From Caprimulgus europaeus (taxonomy: Eukaryota > Chordata > Aves > Caprimulgiformes > Caprimulgidae), in the NCBI GenBank assembly GCA_907165065.1, contig OU015550.1, forward strand, positions 4,995,501 to 5,059,500: a stretch of 64,000 bases of DNA. Direction: 5' to 3'. Below, piece after piece: positions 42,301 through 55,800 of this stretch. The stretch's first letter is position 1. The number at the start of each line of letters is the position of its first letter. The position numbers and the translations under genes are program-made. The notes beneath the pieces were generated by a model that was not told where the DNA came from, searched no databases, and was given only the letters and a program-made list of their open reading frames with translations.

Positions 42301-45300
42301 AAGCAGACATCTTGCTGTCTTGAAAGGGAAATTCATTAGCACACACATTCAAGGAGAAACCTTGGGCCCTGCCCAGCTTTCTTACCTCACAGGTCACATT
42401 TTTTTTTACAAAGCATGGTTACGGGGTCAGCAAAGCTGCAGCCTCCAAAAAGAATCAGTGCTCTGCAGTGAACGGGTTCTCCCTTATTTTTATTCTTTGT
42501 ACAAAGGCAAGAAGAATATTCCTCAGTTCAAGAGCCACTAGACACCCACAACCAAGGCTTAACCTTTCTGCTCTAGGTGGCACCAAGGCAGTCAGGAAAT
42601 TTCCACAGAAGGTCTGTTGCTGACAAACACAGATAGCAGAAATACAGCAGCACTGCCACTCCAGCTCCTGTATTACACCACTATGACTAAAAACAGGCTG
42701 TGGAGAAAAGATTTGGGTCTATTTTCAAAAATCCTTCTCTGCCCAGAATCAGCTTTTCCAAAAGGCTCCTGCACGGTCAGTGCTGCTCACGCAACCCAAG
42801 TGGAATGCTGCGTCCACAGACGTCGATCCAAGACAAAGCTCTCTGCAGGAACAGCCCTGAAGGACTGTGTAAAACAACTGTCACTGCATTTTATCTTCTA
42901 ATTTTCATCTGACTGCCTCTGATTTTAGCAGATCAACTTTTAGCACGTCACATATTAACCACCACTCAACGTGATGGCAACAGCCAAAGGCTTCCCCATG
43001 AAGCACGTTTGCTAATACTGCTCAGACTAAACAGCAGCCATTGCCAATTACTGTTTAATTAAATTCAAATCAAAACCATAAAAATTCCTGTTTCAGCAAG
43101 ACATTCTATACCTCATTAAAATGCCCCAAATAGCTTCTAAGCAACATGACTGCAATTCTAATGGATTTTCAACTTCTCTGCCGAGTGTAAGGTCCCCCAG
43201 GGCCGGGCTGTTTGCAATCCCACGCTCTGTGATTACTAAGACAAAATAAACTACCCATACCCACGACCTCAGAGGCCAGAAGGTGTGTGTATTTCTTACA
43301 CAGAACTAAGGAAGGAAACAAAATAAGATTGTTATGGACATCCAAAACTCAAACTGTCAACTTTGACAGTGTTCCTGAACTACTGATGCAGTTTATTTTC
43401 ATAGCTGACAATACCAAGATAGCCTCTTGATACAACACTGAGATGTGTCTTGTAAACAAATATGCATTAAAAATGGAAGAGGTTAAGTTGTGTAGTAAAA
43501 CATGAGTACATACAAAAAAGCTATACAACAGTAGCAAAAGGTAACTAAAAGATAATATGAATAAACCACAGGTAGCCAACAGACTGTCAGAACTGTAGGC
43601 TCTGACCTCAGCACTAGAGAAATGCTACAGAAGTGGGTCAGAACTCAGCCTGTGCTCACCTGAGAAACTGCATCAATGTGCTAGGACAGCTCTCCCATCC
43701 CATCTCCACCTGCAGAAGTTCTCACATGAAAGCTGAAGTCGTGAGGGAATCTGACATTAATGCATCTCACTGCATTTTGAAAAGCTGTGTGAAGGAAGAT
43801 ATGCACGCAAGCAGCCTTCATTGTGGTTAAAATCAACACTGAAAAAAACCCAGGGAGAATCCATTTGCCAGATATCTGAGGTCTGAGAATGTATCAGAGG
43901 GAGAAATTATCCCAAAGGAACCACTGTACAGCCAAAGCCTTTCATGTTATAATCCATGCTCCATTATACCAGCTGTGTGGATACTGAAGTCTTAGGAGGC
44001 TCTAAGTTAAAACAGTGAATTCTCAAATTAACGGAATTTTATCACTTCCTGACCCACTGCAAAACACAACTTGAATGTGCCACAGACAGTGCATAGGAAT
44101 TACATTCAGCTGTCACTGCTGAGGACCCATTTCTGAAACAAGGCTCTAGACTTCAACTGCTGGTAAGAAAAAGAAATAAACACCTTCCCCCATCCCTGTT
44201 GTTACTGGGACCACGCTCTCTGAAACAGGGAGGACACAACACGTGTGGCTCTATAACCACAGGGCACGATGAACGCTTTTCTGCTCTCCATGGCCTGTTG
44301 CTGCTGGCAGCACGTGTGGCTGGTGGCATCCCAACAGCTCAGGACCCCAAAAAAACAAAAGCCAGCTGCAGCACACACAGCAACAGCACTGCAAGCTTTC
44401 CAGCTCCGCCGGACTATTGTACAGCAGCAGTGACACGTCAAAGAGATCTCCAGAAGCAAGACAGATGTTCAGCTCCCATGCTCACCCAGCCTAATTCTAC
44501 CACCATCTATGATTTAACCAATGCAAATATTATCAAGCATTCACCAATACCATGATACTTCAGCAACAAGAACTGCAAATGTCATCACAGGTGTCTGTAA
44601 TGCTGCATTATTATTATTGTTTTTTACAAACCAACACGGTACTATACCCACACTACAGACTGCTAACGTGATAATTAAAAGAGAGCCTATATTAACCCCC
44701 CACCTTCCCTACAGGAAAGTAAAAACAAGTTGCAAGGAGCTGCAAACTGCTCCTGGAGTGAGCTAGGAGAAGTACCAGCGACTCACATGACCGAGCTCCA
44801 AGAAGTCACAGCGACACTGTGCTCTGCCAGGAACGTGACCCAGAAAAGCTGGCAGCGACAGACTCGTTAGTAAATGCGTCTTTAATGAGGCAGCATATAT
44901 ACAAGATAATATTCCCTTAAGTGACCTGAAAGCTGTAATGCAGAGAAAGGTGAGCAAGCCTCTCCCCTCCCACCTCTCCTCCTTTCCCAACTGCCTCCTG
45001 AGATTCTCACCCTAGAGGGGACTTTTCCTAGGCTGGTTCTTAAGAAGCAAAATCATCTCCTCAGTGCTATCTGCGAGGAAACTGGGTATTATCAGACTGA
45101 TACCAACACACACAGGCTGTGCTTTCATATTAACTGTCTCTGAAGAAGGTATTCCCAAAGGTGAATGTGGATCTCATCCACCAGCTATGGCAGTGCAAGC
45201 TTATGAAGCTACTTGGAGAAGAGCATGAAACTAAGCCAAGCTCAACTGGCCAGCCACGTTAGCATTTGGTTCTCTTGCATACCCACGCTGAAAATGATAC

Positions 45301-47665
45301 AGCTTACAAAATATTAAGTGCATGTGTGCACATACACAACTTTTAAACAAATAAAACTTGGCTTTTCTCCATAGGGGACAAGGAAAGAAGGAAAGGGAAG
45401 CAATTAAATTGCAAGTCTTTAGTGCTTATTAATTATTTTAAAATTCTAATCCTAGTCTGCAATGTTGCTCTCAAGTCCACACGCTCGGTGGGCATAAAAT
45501 TGGCCAACCTGAAACAACCATTAAAAGTGCTATTTATATATAGCTATATATATATATTTTCTAGAGCAGACTCATAAGCCGTCATGCAAACCAGAAAATT
45601 CCAGGTGCCTGCTCTTAATGATGATCTGCAGCTTGCTTTCTGCATTTAAAAAAAAAAAAAAGTCAATATTGCACATTGTCATTTTAAGAGCTGATGGCAC
45701 AGGAACTTCATCCTGCATCTGCTGATGTCCCACAAGCGAAGCAGTGTTATGCCTCTGATGCAACCCAACAGGAAGACAGTTCACTACATGAGCTCCCTCC
45801 CTGCTATCTCCACCTAAAGACAGGCATAAACTTCTCTCCCACCTTGACAGGGGTGAAAGGGTCCCCTGGAAAGACAGGGGGCTTTCCAGAGGAACAATGC
45901 CCAAAAAGCCACTCCATTCCACCCACCTGTCTCGAGTGTCACGTCAGGAACGTACTAAGTGGTTTACATATTCCGATGCTAGAACATAGAAAGAGAATGT
46001 CACTGCAGTAAATTAAGTCTTGGGTATTGTCATAACGCTTTAAAGTGAATTCAGAGTCTGCAAAAGTGGCAAAAGGAGAACTCTGGAAAGCTGGAGTTCC
46101 CCACTTATCCGTAAGAGAGGCGCAGGATATACAGCGGACACTGTCACGATCTTCCTCTGCTCATCAGAACTCTGAAGACAGGCAGTGAGGAAGTCAAAGG
46201 AGATGGTCTCCACCTGTGTTCTAGTGGGCATTTTATGGAGATTATCTTAAGTCACCAACTCAGTGTACACAGTAGCAAACAGAAACTGCTGCCTGACATC
46301 AGATGCCCAAAGTGGAAGGGCACACTGCCCAGCACCAACAGACCAAGACACCCAGTCTCTGAGGGGCCGTGAGAGGAGACTCTCTCTTCTTTCATCCCTC
46401 AGTTCTCTTAAAAGGCCTCCTGAGGTGTAAAAATCTACCTACAAATTTCATTTCATCAGTGCTTCAAATGGCTCTGGAAACTAATCCTGTGTTAATCCAC
46501 ACACAGACGGCCACCAAGAAAAGCAACGCGAGCGCCGATTTACAATAAGCTCGATACGCTGTGGTACCCCCCTCACCCCCCTGCACACACTGACCCCAAC
46601 TTACTGTGGGTCCAAGTGCTTCCTCAAATAAAAAAAGCAATAAATCTAAAGCAAAACTTGAGATAAGAGCTGGTAGAAGAGGAGCTTCTCCACTTCAGCT
46701 GTGGGGAAAGAGCAGTAACGTTAATGCTCAGACGTTAGTGTTCCCACCCACTGTTTGGGTCTGAAAGTCTCAGCATCAGGCAGCAACCTCACCAAAGGCA
46801 GACACACCCTCAAAACCTCCTGTAAAATCCACCATCCTGCTCATCTTCCAGCAGTGAGATTACAGGCTTTGTCACAGGTCCCTGGCATAAGAAATGTTTG
46901 GACTTCAGCATTCAAACTTTCTGAGAAATGAAAGGAACTAATCCCACCACTCAGTTGTCTCCAAGACCTTGCCTCCTTCCCCGAAGGGAGGGCATGGAAG
47001 CATCCAGAAGCTGGCCAGACCCCTGCTCCGAGGGGCTGGACTGTCGGTATGCAATGCCATTCAGAAATTGTCTGTATGTCAGTAACACAATCATTGAGTG
47101 AATATTCCTTGAAAATTTCTCCCTGCAAAAAGACGTTTTTACAGCAGAAAAGACACGGGCTGTTCTGTTGCTGCAGAAGTTATGGAGGCCCCAAGGCAGG
47201 GCCGATGCTCACACACCCCTTTCCCAAGCATTTCCTGAAATGCCAGCTTCCATCGTGATTAGATTTCTTCTTGCCAAGCACAGGAAGCAGAAGAACAGAG
47301 GATTTTTCCAAGAGTCACAGAGAAAAGGCTTCTCTGATCCTGTTTACTGCAATCAGTGCAGACTCAGTTACTGCAACACCACCTGAAAGTCCCTTTAACC
47401 ACTGTGAAGTCTTCCAAACCAAGGAGGGAAGAGAAGAGACTGGAGCTTCAGCTCCTATTAAGGCGTTTGCATATACATTCCCAACCTGGGTCCTCAAAAA
47501 AGGGCATTTTGCAAAAAAAGGCATTTGATTTGGGAATGGCAAAAACTATGATTGTTGATAATCTCTGTGGAATTATAAATTGCTCATTTAAAAAAAACCA
47601 TGGTTAATTCTAAGTGTCGTATCTTTCCCTTGCTTGCCAATATGTCTTGTCCATGAGTTCATGTG
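39400..47665 (-). other. ELK4: Probable long ELK4 3' UTR
   Basis: No coding exon was found on either strand between the ELK4 stop and about 39.4 kb. An AATAAA on the minus strand (TTTATT at 39417-39422) is followed in the transcript direction by a long T tract (the A run near 39369-39384), a plausible cleavage context. This would make a UTR of about 8.2 kb. Internal signals could give shorter forms. TA dinucleotide runs lie at 40252-40269 and 45535-45557. Confidence 0.45.
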
Positions 47666-47764
47666 CTATGTCTTCTGTAGGTCAGGGGAAAATGGGCCAG
47701 GGGTAGAGGGTCCATCCAGTCCAGACAGAGTAAATGGGCCATGACTGTTCAGCACTGATGGAAA
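47666..47764 (-). CDS. ELK4: ELK4 last coding exon
   Basis: The acceptor is GTCTCTTAG. The exon encodes [20 protein letters not shown] then [12 protein letters not shown] and TAG at 47668-47666. It completes the FQFP ERK-docking motif. Too short to stand out as an open frame, it was found by matching the expected C-terminus. Confidence 0.95.
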   Translation of the reverse strand, partial: FPSVLNSHGPFTLSGLDGPSTPGPFSPDLQKT

Positions 47765-50700
47765 CTAAGAGACAAAACAAATAAGAGGCCATTTTAATTT
47801 ACTGTTCCTCTCATATCTGCACATGTAGAAGCTCCCCTAGGGAAAACAAAACAAAACAAAACAACAAAAAACCCAAAACACAACAATAATAAAAACCCTC
47901 ACCTCAAACTTTCAAAGAATGTTCTTGTCTTCCCCCAAGTAATTTACTTTTTAAATGCACCCCAGACTGCACCAATCCAGTGACTATAACCAGTGTCACC
48001 AGGAGGACCCAGCCTGCGACCTCTGCGCTGAGCACCGCCTGCGTCCTGACTAATAAGTGACTTTAAAACAGGTTGTTGTGAAACCGTGGTCTAAATTGAT
48101 TCTCAGTTAATTATCAGCTATTTAAAGAGAAAAATGTCCAATGCATTTTCAGACCTACTTGTTTATTCCCTATCCTCATGGTACATATAAGCTACTTCCT
48201 TCATCTCCATGGAGATGACAGATAAAAACCCAAAAGACAACTAGTTAAATTTTACCCTTTACCTAAGCTGACTCAGGCAACAGATGTGGTTATACCAATT
48301 CCAAAGTGGAATTGAAGGAAGAGCCTATTTTTTAAAAAAAATAAAGAGGATTTTTTTTTCTTATATATTAAACAAAAATATTTATTAAAAACAATGAAGC
48401 TGAGAATTTCTGAACAACAGAACACAGCATAATATAGAGATCATACAGAACTGTGCTACCTATTGCCACAGAGATCACACACACAATCTCCCTTCTTACT
48501 AGTGGTGAGATTTAATTAATGTCTTTCAACAGAAGAGACTGTTAATAAATGATTAAAACAACCAACAGAGTAGCAAAATACAATTTCCAGGAAAATCTCA
48601 ACCAGTAACGTTACAGGGAGGCAAGTTTACAGGAAGGACAGACCTAAAATATATATATATATATTTATGTATGTATATAACACTACAGCACAGACTGCTA
48701 TTCATTTAAAACATTTCTGAAATACCAACATTTACAATATACTTAAATAAAACTGGATAAATAATAAAACACTCTCAAAAGCTGATAACATAGAGGGTAG
48801 AAAACAGATGACTATTTTGTTTCTGCATCAGGTATTTGGACTGATCCCTGCAGGTCTTCTGAGGCAGGTACTCACAATGTCTCAAAGGGAGAGATTGGCT
48901 AAACTTGCTGGAACTTACCTGAAAGAGGGTATTAGCACCTTGCAACCTTGCAGGACTGAGAGGAGCAACCGGGCTGAGCGTACTCCAGAAGTGAATACTG
49001 GAGAGCAAGGGGCTCGGGGTCAGCAAGATGGGAGTCTGCAAAACACAGGGAGCCAGTCAGCTGGGTGGAACCTGCCCTGAGAGGGGCCACAGCCCCTGTA
49101 AATCCAGCCACAGCCATCTCAGCTCTACAGCTGCACAAGGCTGGCTCCACATTTCAGGAACTCCCATTCCCTCCTCCCACCTCCTCCTCCTCCTCCTCCT
49201 CCCTTCAAACCCCACAACAGCAGCAGCCGCCATCCGGCTCTCCCTCCCCTCGCTGAGCCATTGCTCCCCTTTTCCCAGCTGCTGCCAAATCCTGCTCTAA
49301 CCTACAGCTCCTCCTGCAATCCAGCACACAGCACCTGTGAGCGACTTTGGAAACTCAGTCCATGAATAAATAAATATATCAAGAGCAGACAGTGGGCACA
49401 GACACGGCCTGGGCGACACTGACAATACAAGCCACAATAACAAGACATTTACATCCAGGTTCTGAATATTCTGGATGTTCCAGGTTCACTGGCCAAACAC
49501 TTCCAGGGCTGCCAAAAGAGCAACTGCACTTGATTTCTTTTTTTTCCCCGTCTTCAACCATTTCAGTTTTCTATCAGCAGTTTCCCTACAGTTTCACTCT
49601 AATTCCACTTTATTACAGGAAAGAGATTAAACATATACAGCACAATTTAACAGCCTCGTTGGGTTCAGTTCTTGTTGAAATTTTCCATGAGGTGTAAAAG
49701 TTTTTCTTTCCCACACAAAGATAACAACCAAATTAAGCAGCTGTTCCTATTGCTGTTAAGTTCACAATACTCCAGTCTTAAGTAAAAGGCTCCTAAACCA
49801 AGCAAAAGCAAGCTGCTAAACAGACACCTCTGGGGTTCTCTGTTTTTAAAGCATTTTCAGAATCAGCCTGGAGGATCAGGGCAGGGTTTAGGGTTTTTTA
49901 AATAATTCAATATCACCCTGGCAAGATTCACAAAGGATCCTGCTGGTGCTGGTTGAGGTCTTGCCTCCACACGCTGGCACTGTACAGACACGCACAGCTC
50001 GGGCACACTGTGGGGTGGGAGCTAATACCAGCTATGAATACAGTTTCTGCTTTATAAGAAAAATGGGAGTGACATCCTGATTTCCAGAACTCCAAATATA
50101 ATCTACCGACCATTCATTTTCCACTTGCCTTTCCCTACTGTTTTAAAATGTAACATAACCACTATTGTTACTAAAAAAAAGAAAAAAAAAGAAAAAGAAA
50201 ACAAAACAAAACAGAAACCCAACCAACAGGAAGGGAATTCGGTTACCTGAGAGAAAAGTGCTGGAGTAAGAGAAGCAGTTGGGAGAGAAGGACTCAGAAT
50301 CCCCAGTGGACTTGGATCGCTGCCTGTAATGACGAGAGTAGGAGCCAACTCCAGCCCTTTGGGTTTTTTAGATCTGGAGAGGTGATTGGCAAATTCCTTC
50401 TCCAGCACAGATGAATCCTGCTCTTTGGGCTCTGGGGATTGATGCTGAAAGCTCTGAGCCTGCTCCAGCTGCTGAGAAGCCACGGACTCGATGTCCGTGT
50501 CAATGTCCAGGTCAGGATTAGAGCTCAGGGGCGGCGACGGGGGCGTGGAAGGAACTTGCAGAGTGGGAGAAACTGAGGACACGGGTGGAGTCGGGGTGAA
50601 GCTGGTGGTGAGGTTTGGCAAAGGTGCTGGAGCTTCAGGGACAGTTAACTTGGGTAGAACAAGTGTCTCCAAGGTCTGGAGAGTTTCTTCCGATCCCATG

Positions 50701-52803
50701 GGAAGAGAGGATGCGGTCGAAGTGGCAGAAGCAGTGGAAGTGGCAGAGACCACTGAAGTGGTGGAGACCAGGGGGACAGAGGAAGGCTTTTTGGAGGGCA
50801 TGGTTACAAACTTGATGACAGAGGGCGTTGGATCCTGAGCAGGTTTCTTCTCTATCAGTTTCTCAGCTGGATTCTCAATCTTGATGGACCTGAAGAGTTT
50901 TACGCTGGAAGAGTTCAGGGAGTTCAGAGTAAAAGAGGAGTACAAGCCTGAGTGGATGTAGTCATTGCGGCTGGAGGATTTAGCACATGACTGAGACTTC
51001 TCCTTCCCACAGGTTTCCACATCCTTTGGAGCATTGCTAACTTCTGCAAAACCACTCATTTCAGGGTCCCCTTCTATCCGTCCCACCACAAGCGGATCCA
51101 TGTTTAAGATCTCCGGATAAGAAACAAACTTGTAGACAAACTTCTTCCCATTCACTTTTTTGATGATATTCTGTGGGTAAGAAGACATACATATATAATA
51201 TATATTTAGGCCTTCTTCAGATTAATTTTCTTCCTACAAACACTGCCTAAAATAGACTGAGAAATTAGATAGTCTGTAATCTTTCATGAAAGATGATTTC
51301 TTCTTTCCTTTTGGAAACACAGAGCATTCTTGCAATTCAATTATGCTCCCAAAGTATCATTTCTAGACCTTGCAGACAAAACAAACAGGTGAGCTAAACC
51401 TGACAGTAAATATACTAACAAACAGCCTTAAAATTGCCAAGTAATTATATTTAACATATTTTAAAAGATTAGCTAAGAAACAAACAAAAATTACCTATTA
51501 CTGCTATCAAAGATCACTGACCTGGGAACAGGAAAAGCAGTCTCACAGGAGAACATGCAGAATTCAGGCTTACAGGTTTGCAGAAGTGAGAGCTGATACT
51601 TCAAATCAAACCACCTTTTTTCTTAAGAAGGTGATATTAAAAGAAAATAAGTAGCTGAACTAGTCAGCAGAATGTAGGCTAATCAGCTATTTCAATACCA
51701 CAAAACAGCATCTGTCAAACTTGTTTTGCTCTTAAGTGAAAGGCCACACACCATTTAGACCTAAGAAGATTCTGATTTATTACACAATTATTTTTACTGA
51801 GACCTCTCAGTACTAAGTCAGATTTGTGCTACCCAGTAATAAACTCCAAGCAACACACCACCTGCTACAAACCTTCAGGTCCCTCAGAAACCAGGTTTTA
51901 TGTTTTATCTCATACACCCACACAGTAAAAGTTGTGGGATAAATGGTTTATTGAAGCAAAGGTGACCAGAACCCACCCTGTGGTTCTAGTTCAGTTTTCT
52001 GACACCAATAAAAGGCTCTCACAAGTTATTAAAAGACATCAGATAAACAAGAGAAGCATCTTACTCTGCTGGACTAAACTCCCTGACCACATTAGAGGTG
52101 CAATTCTGAACACAAGGAGAAAAATAAAAATACTTTGGGCTACTTTAATGAAAATCCTTATTTTTCATAGCCCCTTTGTAGGGACAATTACAGAAGAGAT
52201 CTCAAGGTGGTGCCACATTCACCATCTCAGTCATGATAATGGTTCTGTTGCTTAAACTGGAGTGTTGAGGATTTTTAACTCTTGTAAGGGCACATATTTT
52301 TGGAAAGGGGATTGGTATTCAAAGACAGATTTGGATCAGCAAAGACATAAATCTAAAAAGATAACATTTTGAACAAAACTATCTAGAACCTTATAAAATA
52401 AGCACTGGGGAGGAAATGCAGCACAGTGATAAATGAAAGAAAAACAAACAAACAAACCCTCTAAACAGAACTAGTACACCTTACTGAAGTGTGGGAGAAG
52501 TGACACCTTGAAGAGAATGGAAAAGGAAACAAAGCTCCTTAGGCAGAGGCTGGTAAGATGGATAAGGATTTGAGGTGGATTTACAGACTCTGTTACCTTC
52601 ACATAATAGTATCTGAGAGCACGGCTGAGTTTATCATAGTTCATACTGGGCTTGTTCTTGCGGATTCCCCAGAGTCTGGCCACCTCCTCTGCCTGGAGCA
52701 GTTTGAACTCCCCGTCGTTGGAGGTCCAACAGATGATATTCTTGTTCTGAGGCTCTTGGAGGAGCTGGAGGAGGAACTGCCACAGGGTGATAGCACTGTC
52801 CAT
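47666..52803 (-). CDS. ELK4: ELK4 (SAP-1), ETS-domain ternary complex factor
   Basis: This is a nuclear transcription factor that binds SRF at serum response elements and is activated by MAP kinases. Minus-strand exons in transcript order: 52803-52597, 51170-50247, 49035-48919, 47764-47666. They give 448 residues, slightly longer than the roughly 431 of mammalian ELK4. The ETS domain spans residues about 5-86 ([40 protein letters not shown]). The B-box for SRF contact is at about 136-158 ([20 protein letters not shown]). A Ser/Thr/Ala repeat lies at about 205-224. A MAPK docking D-region has [14 protein letters not shown], followed by an S/T-P rich activation domain, and the DEF motif FQFP at 415-418 is split by the last intron. 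The C-terminus is [13 protein letters not shown]1 and ELK3 are paralogues; overall similarity and synteny point to ELK4. The start is supported by an acceptor nine bases upstream. Confidence 0.97.
48649..48680. repeat. AT-rich microsatellite
   Basis: An (AT)n run followed by TATGTATGTATATA lies in the last ELK4 intron. Similar TA runs occur at 19202-19218, 40252-40269 and 45535-45557. Confidence 0.85.
48919..49035 (-). CDS. ELK4: ELK4 exon, C-terminal activation domain
   Basis: Thirty-nine whole codons ([20 protein letters not shown], then [19 protein letters not shown]) lie between acceptor TGTTTTGCAG and donor GTAAGT. Several S/T-P pairs are the MAP-kinase targets of the ternary complex factor C-box. 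Confidence 0.97.
49181..49203. repeat. (CTC)n trinucleotide microsatellite
   Basis: There are seven to eight CTC units in the ELK4 intron between the large exon and the activation-domain exon. They lie within a broader pyrimidine-rich stretch. Confidence 0.85.
50247..51170 (-). CDS. ELK4: ELK4 large exon: ETS end, B-box, repeat, D-region
   Basis: These are 308 whole codons between acceptor TTACCCACAG and donor GTAACC. The exon encodes [20 protein letters not shown], the B-box, an IKIENPAEK segment that fits a SUMO consensus, the Ser/Thr/Ala repeat, acidic [14 protein letters not shown], and the docking region through SLTPALFSQ. Confidence 0.96.
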
Positions 52804-52812
52804 AGCAGTAAG
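52597..52812 (-). CDS. ELK4: ELK4 first coding exon, ETS domain part 1
   Basis: The acceptor TCTGAATTTCAG ends just above 52812 in transcript orientation. Nine UTR bases precede the ATG at 52803-52801. Sixty-nine codons end RALRYYYVK before donor GTAACA. The exon carries the DNA-recognition helix with the ETS-typical [14 protein letters not shown]. Confidence 0.96.
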
Positions 52813-55800
52813 CTGAAATTCAGAAAGGCAGATAAGAGGCAACAGATTAGGAACACTGCATTTTCTTTGTCTCCCTAGAAGGGGGTAACAGAGCAGAGAT
52901 GTTATTTCCAAAGCCAGCAAGAGTAAAAATTATTAGTCACCAGTCGTGAAAGATGTTCCCTGCAGAACAGAGAGGCTGAGAGCCAACTGCTGTCTTCTCC
53001 TCCCACATGTCAGTACTTTTCACATGGGTTATATTTAGCCTCATTTAACTAAATCAGGTCACTTTGGGTAAGTTGCAATGCGTCACTATCCAAAAAAAAA
53101 AATAATTTAAGTTGTTCCATGTTCACCCACTCTGCCTTGTCCTGCTTTATGAGAACCAGCTCAGGTGCACCCAGGTAAAAATCAAACCACCCACTCACCT
53201 CCTTCTCCCTTCCCTACCTGCACCCACCTCCAACCTCAGCACCTTTAAGAAAACAGTGGATCAAGCAACTGCTGAAGCTACAGGAAGATGCCAGGGCAGA
53301 ACAACTCGATTTTCCTTCAGTTCACATTCCTACCACCTCCTTGTCAGCAACCCTCTCCATCAACCCCCAACCTCCTCTCTTGCAAATCTCTTATTTTCCA
53401 AGTATCATCCCTGTCTTTTCTAAGAGAGTAAACATGAAAGTAAACAAAGTGATTTCAAATGCTGCCTTTTGTTTTCTCTTGATTCCTGCCATGTCTTACC
53501 TACATCAGCCACTTAGTCTGAGACTTTCTAGGACTCGTACCTGTCAGCTGATTCACACACTCCCTGCGTGGTTTTCTTGCACTGAAGCTGTTGATGTATA
53601 AATTCATCAAGGACAGACAAGGCAGCAGAGATGTTTTCCCCTGACCATATCTGACTATACAAAACAGTACTTCCACAGATATTTTTAAGCAGAACATTGA
53701 TAATCCTGTCTGCACAAGGGAAGCATAAAGTACACTGTGAATTAAACCAGATAAAATTACATTAATTCAATACCCCATATGGATTCTCTAATTCCAGAAG
53801 AGAGTGGCTTCTATTAAGACAGCTGAAACTTCCTCCAATGAAATAAAAACAAAGGGCAGCCACTCTGGAGTAAGAACCATCACATTAAAAATGTTTTGAT
53901 ATGTGCAACTGATGGATTTTTTCTCCTCACCCTTCACACAGTCAAACCTCAATAAAGGCAAACCTAAAGAGTTCAGGGGTTTCCATCTGGGTGAATCTGT
54001 TGCCTGAGTGACCAAAGCCTATTCACAAGCAGAAGGTGCAAATCAGAAGCATCAAGTCTAACTTCAGCAAGCAGGACCCAGGCAGGGATAAGTTTCAGAT
54101 TCAGCCAGGACTGCCAGTTCATCTTTGTTACCAAAGCCCTTTATTCCAATCTCATTACTGCCCAGCACTTAGCCAGCCCTATATAAGGAAGAGAACGGTC
54201 TACATGTCAGAGCTTCAGAATTTAGTCAGCCCTGTAAAAGGATTACTGCAGACAGTTTACACAGGACTACACACTCTTACTTAAATAAGGTGCCTTAGGG
54301 CAGGTACTTTTTTGGGCACAGCCCATTGCATTTAACCTATTTTTCAGAATACTTGCCTAATGGCACGCTTACATGACTACACAGGGATGTTACATTGATC
54401 AAGTCAGTTAAATTGCTGCAATTACAAGGAACAATCTCAAAATGAAGGACACCCACACCACCCTTGTTATGCTGGCCTAAGGTGCTTTCCTTGTTAATTA
54501 CCATATACATACAACTCCATGCTTGCCCAAATTAATTGCTCAGTACTCTAAGAAAATATCAGCTGCTGAACGTTGTGCTTTGAGACTCTTCCCACACTGC
54601 AGCGTGGCACACCAGCTGAACTGTACAGGAATTCAGAGCCAGGCAACCACATTAAAACTCTTCCAGGACTTCTCCTCTGACTTGGATTCACATTTGCCAA
54701 TAACACCTCATACCTGCCTGCTGGCAAGGCAGAAGACGCGCACGCCGCGGAGCATCACCAGCAGAGCCTCATTATCCTGTCAGGATGATGCACATGGATG
54801 GGGTGTTGTGTAGACATAAGGACTGGGTTCTACCATTCTGCAGAGCTGTCAATACTGGTGATATGTGTTAACAGAGAAAGAGCAGGAAAATGAGGCTGAG
54901 TGATTATTCCCACGCTACATTTATCTCCGGCACTTTCAAAGCCCCGTCAGCAGCACTGCACCAAACGGGAGGCAAGCACGGAGAAATTGGATTAGCAGCA
55001 GAACTGCAGAGGGGCAAAGGCTTTTTTTTTTCTCTCTCTCCTAAAAATCCATGCAGATTTCACCCTGAATTTAAATGCTATTATTTCATTGGCCTGTTTC
55101 CCTTCAGTCAGAAGTACCTTGCCATTATTATCTCCGAGCTCCCCAAGCTCCACGGCACTGAAGCATTATTGCCCAGGTCACGGCTGGTGGTGAACTGAGC
55201 TGGAGACACACAGTGCTGACAGAGCAGCACCCTGACAGCACCAAGTCCAGCAATACAGAGGATGGCTGGAGTCACTGAAATGATGGAAGAGACAACATTT
55301 TTTTTTAAAAATCATCTTTCCCAGTGATGAGCTATGCTGTTCTGAGGAACACTTCCCAAAATAAATTAAAAAAAAAATAAGAGAGTTGATGCTGCCTAAA
55401 TCCCAAAGACTGCAGCTTTCCAGCTGGAAGGATCCTTCTCCCAGGGGCAGAGTTACAGACTGCACTGAAGTGTCAGATCAAGCAAGTTACTGTGGCTATT
55501 TCTGGCATTTACAGGCTTTAGGGTTGTCATGATTCTGTCCATTACTGGGAGGATACACTGCATATCCTCAGCACTCTCTACTTTAAAGTGTTATTTCAGA
55601 CACATTAACAACAGGGTGGAGAAGTTTTACTTATTCCTTGGCTGCTGTAGAACAGGAGCAGAGAGCACTCTGGAATTGGTGATGGATAGGTTATATCACA
55701 TATGAGAGAATGAATGTCCCTCTTTATTAAATATTTATTGTGCACAACTATGGGAAACAATAGAGAGACACCTCAAGGCAGAAAATCACCCTCCAACTGC

